From: Tuwongella immobilis
GTDB lineage: Bacteria > Planctomycetota > Planctomycetia > Gemmatales > Gemmataceae
Length of the DNA stretch: 64,000 bases
Direction of reading: 5' to 3'
NCBI RefSeq assembly: GCF_901538355.1
Contig: NZ_LR593887.1
Location: 930,001 to 994,000 of the forward strand
Below, in pieces: positions 1 through 8,018 of the stretch (its first letter is position 1; every line of letters starts with the position of its first letter). The notes below the pieces were generated by a model. The model was not told the origin of the DNA. It was given only the letters and a program-made list of their open reading frames with translations, and did no database searches. The position numbers were made by a program, and so were the translations under genes.

Positions 1-196
1 CCACAACGGTTTACGTCATTTTGGAGCCGAAGGAATAACCGCTTCTTGCAGATCCGGAACCGCTCACTGGAACGATTCTGCACCCACGCCGAGCCGTTGC
101 AACCCTGCGATGGCCCGGCGTGCGCTCTTGCCGGAATCCTGATAATGCCGATAAAGAAGCTGTGAGGTTGCAGCTGCCCCTGGATCCGAGGATCTC

Positions 197-922
197 ATGA
201 GCGTTTCCGTGATGTCCGCTGAGGCCATTGCTCAGGCCAACGCCGCCCTGGAAGGTAAGTCCCCGCAACAAATCCTCCGCTGGGCTGTCGCCGAGTTCCA
301 TCCGCATTTGATGATGGCGACTGCATTCGGGGCTGAAGGCTGTTGTTTGATGCACATGTTGGCCGAAATTGAACCCAACGTGCGAATCATCAACCTCGAC
401 ACGGGGTATCAATTCCAAGAAACGCTCGAATTGCGGGAACGAATCAAAGATCGTTACGGGATCGCCGTCGAGATGGTCCGACCCGAACTGAGCGTCGAAG
501 AATACGAACGCGAACACGGCGGGCCGCTCTACACCCATCGCCCCGATCAATGCTGCCATGATCGCAAGATTATTCCCTTGCGAAAGTCGATTGGCGATGC
601 CCGGGCGTGGATCAGCGCGATTCGCAAAGACCAAACCAATCATCGTGGTGCCGCCGAAATTGTCATGTGGGACAAGAAATTCAACCTCGTGAAGGTCAAT
701 CCGCTGCTGGGTTGGGGCCGGAGCGAAGTGTGGAAATTTATTGTGGACCATAATGTCCCGTATAACCCGCTGCACGATCAGAACTATCCCAGCATTGGTT
801 GCTGGCCGTGTACCGCGCCGGTCGGGGAAGGCCAGGATGAGCGGGCCGGACGATGGGCGGGGACGGCGAAAAAAGAATGTGGCCTGCATGTGATCGAACA
901 CAAAGACGGCAGCGGGATCTAA
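197..922 (+). CDS. cysH: Adenylyl-sulfate (APS) reductase, [4Fe-4S] type
   Basis: A 241-residue cytoplasmic enzyme of the PAPS/APS reductase family. It would reduce activated sulfate to sulfite using thioredoxin-type electrons, the step after ATP sulfurylase (sat, two genes downstream). Two cysteine pairs are visible: CCHDRK near residue 116 and the GCWPCT segment near residue 202. This is the CC...CxxC pattern that binds the 4Fe-4S cluster in APS-type enzymes and is missing from PAPS-only CysH. The catalytic C-terminal ECGLH motif is present near residue 227. The ATG follows GAGGA by four bases. It is the first gene of a probable operon with the Rrf2 regulator and sat. The family call is secure; APS rather than PAPS as substrate is inferred from the cluster cysteines and the adjacent sat. 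Confidence 0.93.
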   Translation: MSVSVMSAEAIAQANAALEGKSPQQILRWAVAEFHPHLMMATAFGAEGCCLMHMLAEIEPNVRIINLDTGYQFQETLELRERIKDRYGIAVEMVRPELSVEEYEREHGGPLYTHRPDQCCHDRKIIPLRKSIGDARAWISAIRKDQTNHRGAAEIVMWDKKFNLVKVNPLLGWGRSEVWKFIVDHNVPYNPLHDQNYPSIGCWPCTAPVGEGQDERAGRWAGTAKKECGLHVIEHKDGSGI

Positions 923-990
923 GCCGAGCCAGGCCACCCCTCGCCAAGAATGGGCGTTCCGGGTGGCCATCCTTCAGGTGAGTCGCGGCG

Positions 991-1422
991 ATGTTGTTTT
1001 CCAAAAAAGCCGAGTATGCCTGTGTGGCCATGTTGGATCTGGCGGTGCGGCACCAAAGCCCGCAGCCGGTTCGACTCAAAGCCATTGCCGATGCCAACGA
1101 AATTCCCGACCGCTTCCTGGTGCAGATCATGCTGCAACTCAAGGGGGCAGGGCTGGTGCTGAGCACCCGTGGGGCATCCGGTGGCTATCTGCTGGCGACC
1201 CCGCCGGACAAAATTTCCCTGGCGTCGATTATCGACGTGATTGACCGCACCGACCCACCGCCACCGGAAACCGTCAGCCCCACGGCGTCGATTCTGGTGC
1301 GGACGATCCGCGAGGCTTGGGGGGACATCCTGCAAGCCCAACGGCGGATCTTAGAGACAACGACGCTGGCGGATCTGGTCCGTCGCTCGGAAACGGTCAA
1401 TGATTTTGCGTATCAGATTTGA
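991..1422 (+). CDS. Rrf2 family transcriptional regulator (probable sulfur regulator)
   Basis: A 143-residue winged-helix regulator of the Rrf2 family. The N-terminus MLFSKKAEYACVAMLDLA is typical, followed by the recognition helix region IPDRFLVQIMLQLKGAGLV and the wing STRGASGGYLLA. IscR and NsrR carry three clustered cysteines for an Fe-S cluster in the C-terminal half; this protein has none there, its only cysteine being in helix 1. That makes it more like the cluster-free CymR type, which in Bacillus controls cysteine metabolism. It sits between cysH and sat with short gaps (68 and 39 bases), so it most likely senses sulfur or cysteine status and controls this operon. The regulatory role is inference from position; the family is clear. 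Confidence 0.9.
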   Translation: MLFSKKAEYACVAMLDLAVRHQSPQPVRLKAIADANEIPDRFLVQIMLQLKGAGLVLSTRGASGGYLLATPPDKISLASIIDVIDRTDPPPPETVSPTASILVRTIREAWGDILQAQRRILETTTLADLVRRSETVNDFAYQI

Positions 1423-1461
1423 TCGTTTGATGGTTCGTTTCCCTCTAGTTTGAGAGATGAC

Positions 1462-2721
1462 ATGGCCGATTTGATTGCCCCGCATGGTGGGCTGAGCGCG
1501 TTGGTGAATCGCACGGTTCCGGCTGCTGAAATCGCCGATTTCACCGCCAAGGCGGCCACGCTGCCCAAGTTGACGGTCAGCGACGCCGATCTGTCCAGCC
1601 TGTATCGCATGGCCGACGGCGGCCTGTCTCCGCTGACCGGCCCGATGACCCGCGAAGTCTTTGACCGCGTGCTCCAAGAAGAAGTCATCCTCAGCGAAGG
1701 CGGCAAGTACGCTTGGACGATCCCCATTGCGTTCCCGGTCGATGCCGAACAAGCCAAGACTCTGAAGGTGGGCGAAACCATCGCCCTGGTCAACAGCAAG
1801 GATGAAATCGTCGGCACGCTGGATCTGCAAGACGTATACCCTTGGGACAAAGTGGCTTACAACACGAGCGTCTACGCCACGCCGCGCATGGATCACCCCG
1901 GCGCTCGCATCGCGCTGAGCGATCCCCGCGAATATCTGGTCGGTGGCACGGTTCGCGTGTTGCCCCAACCGAAGAACCCCAGCTATGGCGATCTGGTGCT
2001 CAGCCCCACCGAAACCCGCGCGCTGTTTGCCGCCAAGAAGTTCCAGCGCGTCGTTGCCTTCCAAACCCGCAACGCGCTGCACCGGGCACATGAATACGCA
2101 CTGGTGGTGGGCCTGGAACGGCTGACCCGCGAAGGCTTCTTCACCGGCGCGGTGCTCAATCCGCTCGTCGGCGAAACCAAGTCCGACGATGTGGACGCCG
2201 TCACCCGCATGAAGACCTACCGGGCGTTAATCGACAACAAAGCCCTCGGCCAAGGCGACACCGACGACGAACTGTGGGCCAAAGTCGGACGACCGTTCAG
2301 CGATCACGTTCTGCTGATCGGCCTGGATATTAAGATGTTTTACGCCGGTCCGAAGGAAGCGGTGATGCACGCCATCTATCGCCAAAACTTCGGTTTCACC
2401 GACATCATCATTGGCCGCAAGCACGCCGATGCCCCATACGATGACAAGTCGGAAATTTGGGACGGGCTGGCCGCCCATCGCAAGTTCGACGAACTCAAGG
2501 GGACGCTGCTGATTCAGCCGGTGAAGGTCGGATTCGCCGCCTACTATGCCGAGTTGGGCCGCGTCGGGCTGGTGGAAGAACATGCGCCCAAGGGTTGGAA
2601 GGCCGTTTCGATCAGCGGATCGGAACTGCGGGAAAAATTCCGCCGTGGCGAACTCCCCGACCCTGGCGTGATGCGCCCCGAAACCGCCCGCGTGCTCATC
2701 GAAAGCATGAAGGGTAGCTAA
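1462..2721 (+). CDS. sat: Sulfate adenylyltransferase (ATP sulfurylase)
   Basis: About 419 residues. It catalyses ATP plus sulfate to APS plus pyrophosphate, feeding the APS reductase encoded upstream. The family's nucleotide-binding motif [11 protein letters not shown] (HxxH type) is near residue 200, followed by [13 protein letters not shown] and GRKHADAP, and the C-terminal [16 protein letters not shown] segment. The N-terminal PUA-like domain and the catalytic domain are both complete, and there is no APS-kinase extension. I chose ATG 1462 ([10 protein letters not shown]) because a GAGAGA-type ribosome site precedes it; a TTG at 1450 is in frame but less likely. The gene is the last of the cysH-Rrf2-sat set and ends before a long hairpin shared with a convergent gene. 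Confidence 0.95.
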   Translation: MADLIAPHGGLSALVNRTVPAAEIADFTAKAATLPKLTVSDADLSSLYRMADGGLSPLTGPMTREVFDRVLQEEVILSEGGKYAWTIPIAFPVDAEQAKTLKVGETIALVNSKDEIVGTLDLQDVYPWDKVAYNTSVYATPRMDHPGARIALSDPREYLVGGTVRVLPQPKNPSYGDLVLSPTETRALFAAKKFQRVVAFQTRNALHRAHEYALVVGLERLTREGFFTGAVLNPLVGETKSDDVDAVTRMKTYRALIDNKALGQGDTDDELWAKVGRPFSDHVLLIGLDIKMFYAGPKEAVMHAIYRQNFGFTDIIIGRKHADAPYDDKSEIWDGLAAHRKFDELKGTLLIQPVKVGFAAYYAELGRVGLVEEHAPKGWKAVSISGSELREKFRRGELPDPGVMRPETARVLIESMKGS

Positions 2722-2747
2722 TCATTCGTTGGTCGTGAGAGGATGCG

Positions 2748-2788
2748 ATCCCGATTCACCCCACATCAACCGTGCGGCGAATCGGGAT
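2748..2788. terminator. Bidirectional hairpin between convergent genes
   Basis: The ten bases ATCCCGATTC are followed, 21 bases later, by their exact reverse complement GAATCGGGAT. The hairpin lies in the 121-base gap between the ends of sat (+) and the GrpE-like gene (-), so it could terminate both. There is no strong T-tract, so factor-independent termination is not certain. Confidence 0.5.
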
Positions 2789-2842
2789 TTGTGCGTTGAT
2801 CGGCCTGCGTCCTCAAGTGCGACTCCGGGCGATTCGGGGCGA

Positions 2843-5320
2843 TCAATCGACTTCGACGCGCGCGGGGAGCATCAATTGGCCTTCGCGATCGACCAACCCT
2901 GGCCGCAACACGCGCAAGACGCGGCCAGTTCGCATCCGCGTGCCTTCCGCAACTTCAATCCAGCCTTCGGGTTGCTCCTGGAAGAGTTTCGGATAGAACG
3001 CCGCGAAGCCCAATTCTTGCTGCATCACTTCGCGCAATCGGTCGGCCACGGCGTGGGCACGCTCCCGATTCACGCTGTCGAATGGGTCGAATAGTTGATC
3101 CCAAAAATCGGCGAATAATTGCAACGCCACGCGTTCCAAGTCTCCATCCAGACTGGCTTTGCGCCAATCTTGCAATCGTTGTCGCAGAGTGGTTTCCACA
3201 TCGCTGAGCGGCGGTTGCAGCACGGCTTCCAGTTCGGTCAATCCCAGCGGCGCAACTCCAACGGAGACCGAGACTTGCGCTTTGCGGTGGATCGTTTCGG
3301 CTTGCTGCCACCCGAATTGTCGAATCCGGAAGATTCGCCCACGTGGTTCATCCCGACGATAGACAAAACTCGCTTCCTGACGATCGTTCTGCGATTCGTG
3401 CCACATCGTTGGCATATCAAACCGCCAATCGATGGGCAAAATCGTGATCGGGTTGTGCTCATCCCACGAACGAATCCACGCCCGCAGCGCATCCAACCCC
3501 TGACCGTAGCGGGGTTGCTCCTCCGGCGCAAGTCTGGCCCAATTCGTGCCCGGAACCAGTTGCCACCAGCCATCCAGATAGCGCATCAACCGGGCGGGAT
3601 CGGCTTCGAGCGGTTGGCCATGACGGAGTTGGTCACGATCCGTAACGGCTTGCTGCAACAGGTGATGCTCCGACGGAACCAGTTGCAACAGCCATTCCGC
3701 AAAGTCATGGCAGGTCGCCAGTTGACTCCCCTCGCGCCGGGTGCCCTGACTGAGCACCAAGCGGCAGCGGCTGGGCACAACCGAGAATCGCTCCACGCGC
3801 AGAATCGCCCGCAAGGCGGCATCGGCGAATTCCCACTGCAACGCCGCGGGCAGCGGATGATCGTCTGGCCATTCGACCAATCCCGTCTCGAAATCCCATC
3901 GCGGATAAAACTCCAACCATCCTTGTTGCATCAGGAATTGCAGCCAAATGCGTTCTTGCGACATGGCGTGTCGCGCAAAGCCCATCCACGAATTCAGCCA
4001 CTCCTCACCCGGTTCGGTGGCGAGCCAACCGCGAAATGCCGTCGCCATTTCCGTGGTCGGATCGGGCAGGCCGGGCGACTGCAGGCAAAGCCGAATGCGG
4101 GATAGCGTCTCGTGAAGAATCGCCGGAAGTCCTGCTGGAATCGGGAGTTGTAGCCAGCGTTCCCAGTGCATGGCATTGGGGCCAAGGCTGACTTGCACGC
4201 GTGCGGGGCCGAACTCATCCGCCCAGCGCTCGACGCTAAGAATCCTCCGAAATGGTCGTTCGGATGGAATGTAGTCAATTTGAATGGTCGGCGTTTCGGT
4301 ATTCGGAATGATTGGCCGCAATCGGATCGGGTCGATGGTCGGCACCACCGGCGTTGGCAGCATGCGAATCAGCCAGCGGACCCAGAGTTGTTGCAGCGTT
4401 GTTGGCGCAACATCCGTGGGGAGAAGCTCTTGGATCAACAACCGCAGGTGCTCGCGGAGCATGATTTGCGAGCGTGGCACCTCGCCGGCCACCAGCGGGA
4501 AGCCATCCCAGGCACGCGGCCACCAGCCCAACGGCACCAACGGTTCCCGCAATCGGGGCCACAGCCATTCCAGCCAGTTGAGTTGCGGCGGTGTGGATTG
4601 TTCCGCGATGAGCCGAATCACCCGCACCAACCCCTCTGCGTGCAGGTAGGCGGCCACGGTTTCATCGGTCGGGACGGGGAGCGGCTCGGGAATCGGCCCG
4701 ATAAATTCGCCCGATGGTTCGAGCAATTGTGGTAACCACGCCAATTCCAAATCACGGAATTCGTCGGCGAGTCGCAGTGCCACGGAATCGGCGGGCAGGG
4801 CATCGATGGCAGATTGCACCGCAACTGCTGCCTGCAACAATCGTTCGGGCAACGGCTGCCAAGTGGGATGCGTCGCGCCACGGGCACGGAGATGGCCTTC
4901 GCAGCGCGTGACCAGTTGCCGCAGCGATTCGAGTCGGGCGGCAGTCTCATTCCCGGCACTTAGCACGCGACCCAGGAACGAGCCACCCCCACTCGGTTGA
5001 GCGAGGGCGTCCAGGGTGCGGCGACAGTCATCGGCGAGCAGACGATCTTGCTCGCATTGGATGGATTCGATGCAATCCGGCAATCGCGGCGGTGCCCAGG
5101 CTTCCCAGGCAGCCAGCGCGGTGGCCCGTCGCAGCGTATCGGCCAGCGCGGTATCCCAGCGCAGATGCTCGGGCGGCTGAGCGGGGAAAAGGTCCAGCAC
5201 TTGTTGCCGAAAGCGTTGTGCCAACGGCAGTTGCGGCCCGCTGATCGTTTCTAGCGCCTGGGCGTATTGTTCCCAGGCGTGATGCAGCGGTTGCGTCGAA
5301 TGCCCACCCAGGGCGTTCAT
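2843..5320 (-). CDS. Large protein with a GrpE-like C-terminal domain
   Basis: An 825-residue protein, last gene of the five-gene operon. Its ATG overlaps the stop of the Hsp70-like gene by four bases (ATGA), so the two are probably translated together. Most of the sequence is tryptophan- and leucine-rich, looks mainly helical, and matches no family I know. The last 60 or so residues do resemble the GrpE beta-domain. They read GFAAFYPKLFQEQPEGW, then GRVLRVLRPGLVDREGQL, then MLPARVEVD, against the GrpE pattern FDPxxH...GTVxxVLRxGYxxxDRxLRPAxVxV. GrpE is the nucleotide-exchange factor of Hsp70. With the neighbouring Hsp70-fold gene, the simplest reading is a dedicated exchange factor or scaffold for that ATPase. 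No signal peptide or membrane helix is evident. The gene call is secure; the GrpE link is inference from a short but well-patterned match. Confidence 0.75.
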   Translation of the reverse strand: MNALGGHSTQPLHHAWEQYAQALETISGPQLPLAQRFRQQVLDLFPAQPPEHLRWDTALADTLRRATALAAWEAWAPPRLPDCIESIQCEQDRLLADDCRRTLDALAQPSGGGSFLGRVLSAGNETAARLESLRQLVTRCEGHLRARGATHPTWQPLPERLLQAAVAVQSAIDALPADSVALRLADEFRDLELAWLPQLLEPSGEFIGPIPEPLPVPTDETVAAYLHAEGLVRVIRLIAEQSTPPQLNWLEWLWPRLREPLVPLGWWPRAWDGFPLVAGEVPRSQIMLREHLRLLIQELLPTDVAPTTLQQLWVRWLIRMLPTPVVPTIDPIRLRPIIPNTETPTIQIDYIPSERPFRRILSVERWADEFGPARVQVSLGPNAMHWERWLQLPIPAGLPAILHETLSRIRLCLQSPGLPDPTTEMATAFRGWLATEPGEEWLNSWMGFARHAMSQERIWLQFLMQQGWLEFYPRWDFETGLVEWPDDHPLPAALQWEFADAALRAILRVERFSVVPSRCRLVLSQGTRREGSQLATCHDFAEWLLQLVPSEHHLLQQAVTDRDQLRHGQPLEADPARLMRYLDGWWQLVPGTNWARLAPEEQPRYGQGLDALRAWIRSWDEHNPITILPIDWRFDMPTMWHESQNDRQEASFVYRRDEPRGRIFRIRQFGWQQAETIHRKAQVSVSVGVAPLGLTELEAVLQPPLSDVETTLRQRLQDWRKASLDGDLERVALQLFADFWDQLFDPFDSVNRERAHAVADRLREVMQQELGFAAFYPKLFQEQPEGWIEVAEGTRMRTGRVLRVLRPGLVDREGQLMLPARVEVD

Positions 5321-7992
5321 AGATCGCCTCGATACAACGGGGGCAGTTGGATCGTGGAATCGGTTTGGTCCATTGGCTCCGGATCTTCACCCGTGGCCAA
5401 ATCCCGCACCCGGAAGGTCTGCATTTCGGGATCGTACCGAACTTCCAAATCGCCTTCGATGCCCCGAGGAAATTCAAACGATAAATACGACGAAAAGCCA
5501 TCATCGCCGGGAAAATGCCGCTCCAGACGAATCGTCTGGGGCGTACCCTTTGGCGGACCATTGGCATACCCGGTGGCTTCCACCATGGGGATGCGCTCGG
5601 TGCGAAGGTTGCGGTATTCGTCGTGTTCGGAATAGAGAATCGTTGTCGTGCCGGTCTTGAGGTTGCGATAGCCGATGTCGAACGGCAGGCAGCCGCTCAG
5701 GTTGCTCTCGAATTCAATCCGCACCGATCGCAGCGACCGCATGGTCATCAGTGCCATGGCCGCTCCTTTGGCGACCGCACCTTTCAGGTTGGCCGGGTCG
5801 AGCAGGAATCGACCGCTGCCCATGACGGACACCTCTGCGGTGGCTTCGTCTGGGCGGTGGGGCTCCAGGAAGCTGACATCCAACTTTTCGCGCAACATCG
5901 TTTCAATTAACGGGTAACGGCAGGCATTGCCCGACGCTACCACCAGATGCACTTCTTCTTCGAGTGCGGGTGGCTCGACGGCTTGGAGCGTCTCACGGAT
6001 CAGGCCGTTGCACTTGTGAACCGTCGCTTCGACATCGTTGTGAATCAACGCATCGATTTCCCAGCGATGCAGCGTGACATTCGCAAGCACTTGCAGCGCT
6101 TGGGCTTTCTGCGTTTCGGGCAGGGGATTGACCATCGCCGCGATCAGCGCATTGGTCTTGTCCGAGACTTTGCCCAATTGATGCGAGGCTTTTTCGCTCA
6201 GATGCGCTTTGAAATCTTCGGCATAGCGGCGCAGATCGTTCATCTGCCGACGACAGGCCAGCGAGTTGGCATCGAGCCGATTCGGGTCAAACTTCGTCGG
6301 CACGAGTTCATCGCCGGGGTCGAGCGCATTGGCCTTCTGAATGAATTCTTGGACCAATCGCAGTGTGACCTGCGGATCGACATGCTTGGTGGGCAGGTTG
6401 AATCGCGGGGCGCGACCGCGGAGGCGGCCCATCTCCAGTTGGAATTTCGCTTTCAGCAGCCGGGCGACTTCGCGGGTGATGTTGTCGCCGCCGAATCCGC
6501 GAATTCCCGACCGACCGCGAACGGTGATCTTCAAGAGATCGGGAGATTCAACTGGCGATCGTGCGGATACCAGAGCGATGTCGGTGGTGCCGCCGCCGCA
6601 ATCGTAGAGCAGCAGGTTCATCCCCTGCGGATAGAGATACCGGAAGCGCATCAACCCGCCGGGCGCTTCAAAAACAATGCGATACAGGAAGAAGAAGGCG
6701 GCGGCCGAGGCTTCGTCGATCTTCAACGAAATCAGACTGGCTTGCGGCTCGTCCCCGTCCATGGGCGGATAGTTCAGCCGTTGATAGAGCGTATCGGCGA
6801 GCATGCGGCGGTCATCGGTGGGATCCAGCGAGATCATCCCCGGCGGCGATTGGGCTTGGCCTTGCATGCGCAGCCACGCTCGCTCCACCGCTTGACAGAC
6901 GCGATTGAGTTCGTGCGGCGTGTAAGTGGTGGGGTAGGTGATCGCCAGGTCGCCAGGCCACGCCAGTGCTGCCTGACGGAATCGCTCCAGCAATTTGCTG
7001 ATGAGCAGTTCGGCCGGGAGGCGATTTTTGATTTCCACCTCTTCCAACGTCACCTGTTGGCTGGGTTGGATATCGTGTTCCACCTGGACTTTGCGGAATT
7101 TCTCGGCATCGCGGCCGGAGAGCAACCGCTTTGCGCCCAGAATCAGCCCACCAATCGGGCCGGCACTGCCGGAAATGGCGGCGCGGCCAATCACCGTCTC
7201 CAAGGCGTCGGGGCGATCATCCCCGGCGAGCGATGGCACGCGACGCATTCCAGAGGGCGGAATCTCGAAGCTAATCAGTCGATCCAATCGCACTTCCGAG
7301 CCGGTGCCCTCGACGTTGGTTTCCAGTCGGCCCCGTGGCAGATCGGCGTTGAGCATGCGAATGGAATCGGTGCGATGGATCGCTGTGTGTTGATCCAATG
7401 CCGCTAAGACGCTGGAGGTGTTGCCCAGGTCGATGGCGACCACGCCGCTGAACGGCTGCACGCTTTTGGCGGGGCGAAGAATCAAATCGATGCTGTTGCC
7501 TTGGGTGATGAGTGTGCCCATGGTTTTGGCATCAAAGAACAGCACCGTAAGGCTTTGCACCAATTGCTCTTGCGCGCTATTCCAGCCGGGACGCAGCGCC
7601 AAAAAACTTTCGTGACTGGTATCGACGGTCAGCACCACACGAACGCGACTGGTGCGTGATAGCGACGCGGCCTGGAAGGAATTCACCCCCACGAAATTGC
7701 CCGGCGCAATCTGCGTCAGCGAGACGTTGTGCTGCTTGGCGAGATTTTCCAGCCCTTCGCGGGTCGATTCAAAGGGAATATCTCGGGCCACGCCGCCGGC
7801 GGTTGTCGGCGATTGAATGGCGAACTCGCAGCGCAGCCACGCCATGCTTCGCGGCCAAGACACCATCACCCCGAAATTCGGCAGCATATCAAATGGCCGA
7901 ACCGGTCGCAGATGCTCCCCAATGGGGTGATCATGGGTGAGCGTTCCGGTCTGAAAGTAGACCGAATCGACGGGAATCGAAAACAGGGGCAT
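5317..7992 (-). CDS. Hsp70/actin-fold ATPase (SrfB-like architecture)
   Basis: An 891-residue protein with the full set of Hsp70-type ATPase motifs: phosphate-1 VVAIDLGNTSS (about 184-194), GAKRLLSGRD (about 286-295, like KRLIGR of DnaK), LAITYPTTYTPHELNRV (about 349-365), phosphate-2 YDCGGGTTDIALV (about 463-475), GFGGDNITREVA (about 499-509), adenosine motif VVASGNACRYPLIETML (about 684-700) and KGAAMAL. Unlike DnaK it has about 180 extra N-terminal residues and a long helical insertion between the last motifs. The last 140 residues could be a beta-rich substrate domain. The pairing of a giant Hsp70-like protein with a dynamin-like GTPase recalls SrfB/SrfC of the enterobacterial srfABC operon, but order and partners differ. 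It lies 26 bases after the GTPase gene and overlaps the GrpE-like gene by four bases. The substrate is unknown. Confidence 0.88.
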   Translation of the reverse strand: MPLFSIPVDSVYFQTGTLTHDHPIGEHLRPVRPFDMLPNFGVMVSWPRSMAWLRCEFAIQSPTTAGGVARDIPFESTREGLENLAKQHNVSLTQIAPGNFVGVNSFQAASLSRTSRVRVVLTVDTSHESFLALRPGWNSAQEQLVQSLTVLFFDAKTMGTLITQGNSIDLILRPAKSVQPFSGVVAIDLGNTSSVLAALDQHTAIHRTDSIRMLNADLPRGRLETNVEGTGSEVRLDRLISFEIPPSGMRRVPSLAGDDRPDALETVIGRAAISGSAGPIGGLILGAKRLLSGRDAEKFRKVQVEHDIQPSQQVTLEEVEIKNRLPAELLISKLLERFRQAALAWPGDLAITYPTTYTPHELNRVCQAVERAWLRMQGQAQSPPGMISLDPTDDRRMLADTLYQRLNYPPMDGDEPQASLISLKIDEASAAAFFFLYRIVFEAPGGLMRFRYLYPQGMNLLLYDCGGGTTDIALVSARSPVESPDLLKITVRGRSGIRGFGGDNITREVARLLKAKFQLEMGRLRGRAPRFNLPTKHVDPQVTLRLVQEFIQKANALDPGDELVPTKFDPNRLDANSLACRRQMNDLRRYAEDFKAHLSEKASHQLGKVSDKTNALIAAMVNPLPETQKAQALQVLANVTLHRWEIDALIHNDVEATVHKCNGLIRETLQAVEPPALEEEVHLVVASGNACRYPLIETMLREKLDVSFLEPHRPDEATAEVSVMGSGRFLLDPANLKGAVAKGAAMALMTMRSLRSVRIEFESNLSGCLPFDIGYRNLKTGTTTILYSEHDEYRNLRTERIPMVEATGYANGPPKGTPQTIRLERHFPGDDGFSSYLSFEFPRGIEGDLEVRYDPEMQTFRVRDLATGEDPEPMDQTDSTIQLPPLYRGDL

Positions 7993-8018
7993 ATCGAGCC
8001 TCGTCAGCGACCAAAGAA

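Noticed and set aside
11-970. Minus-strand open frame over cysH
   Set aside because: Antisense to a clear APS reductase.
5947-7407. Plus-strand open frame of 486 codons antisense to the Hsp70-like gene
   Set aside because: The minus strand carries all Hsp70 motifs in order.
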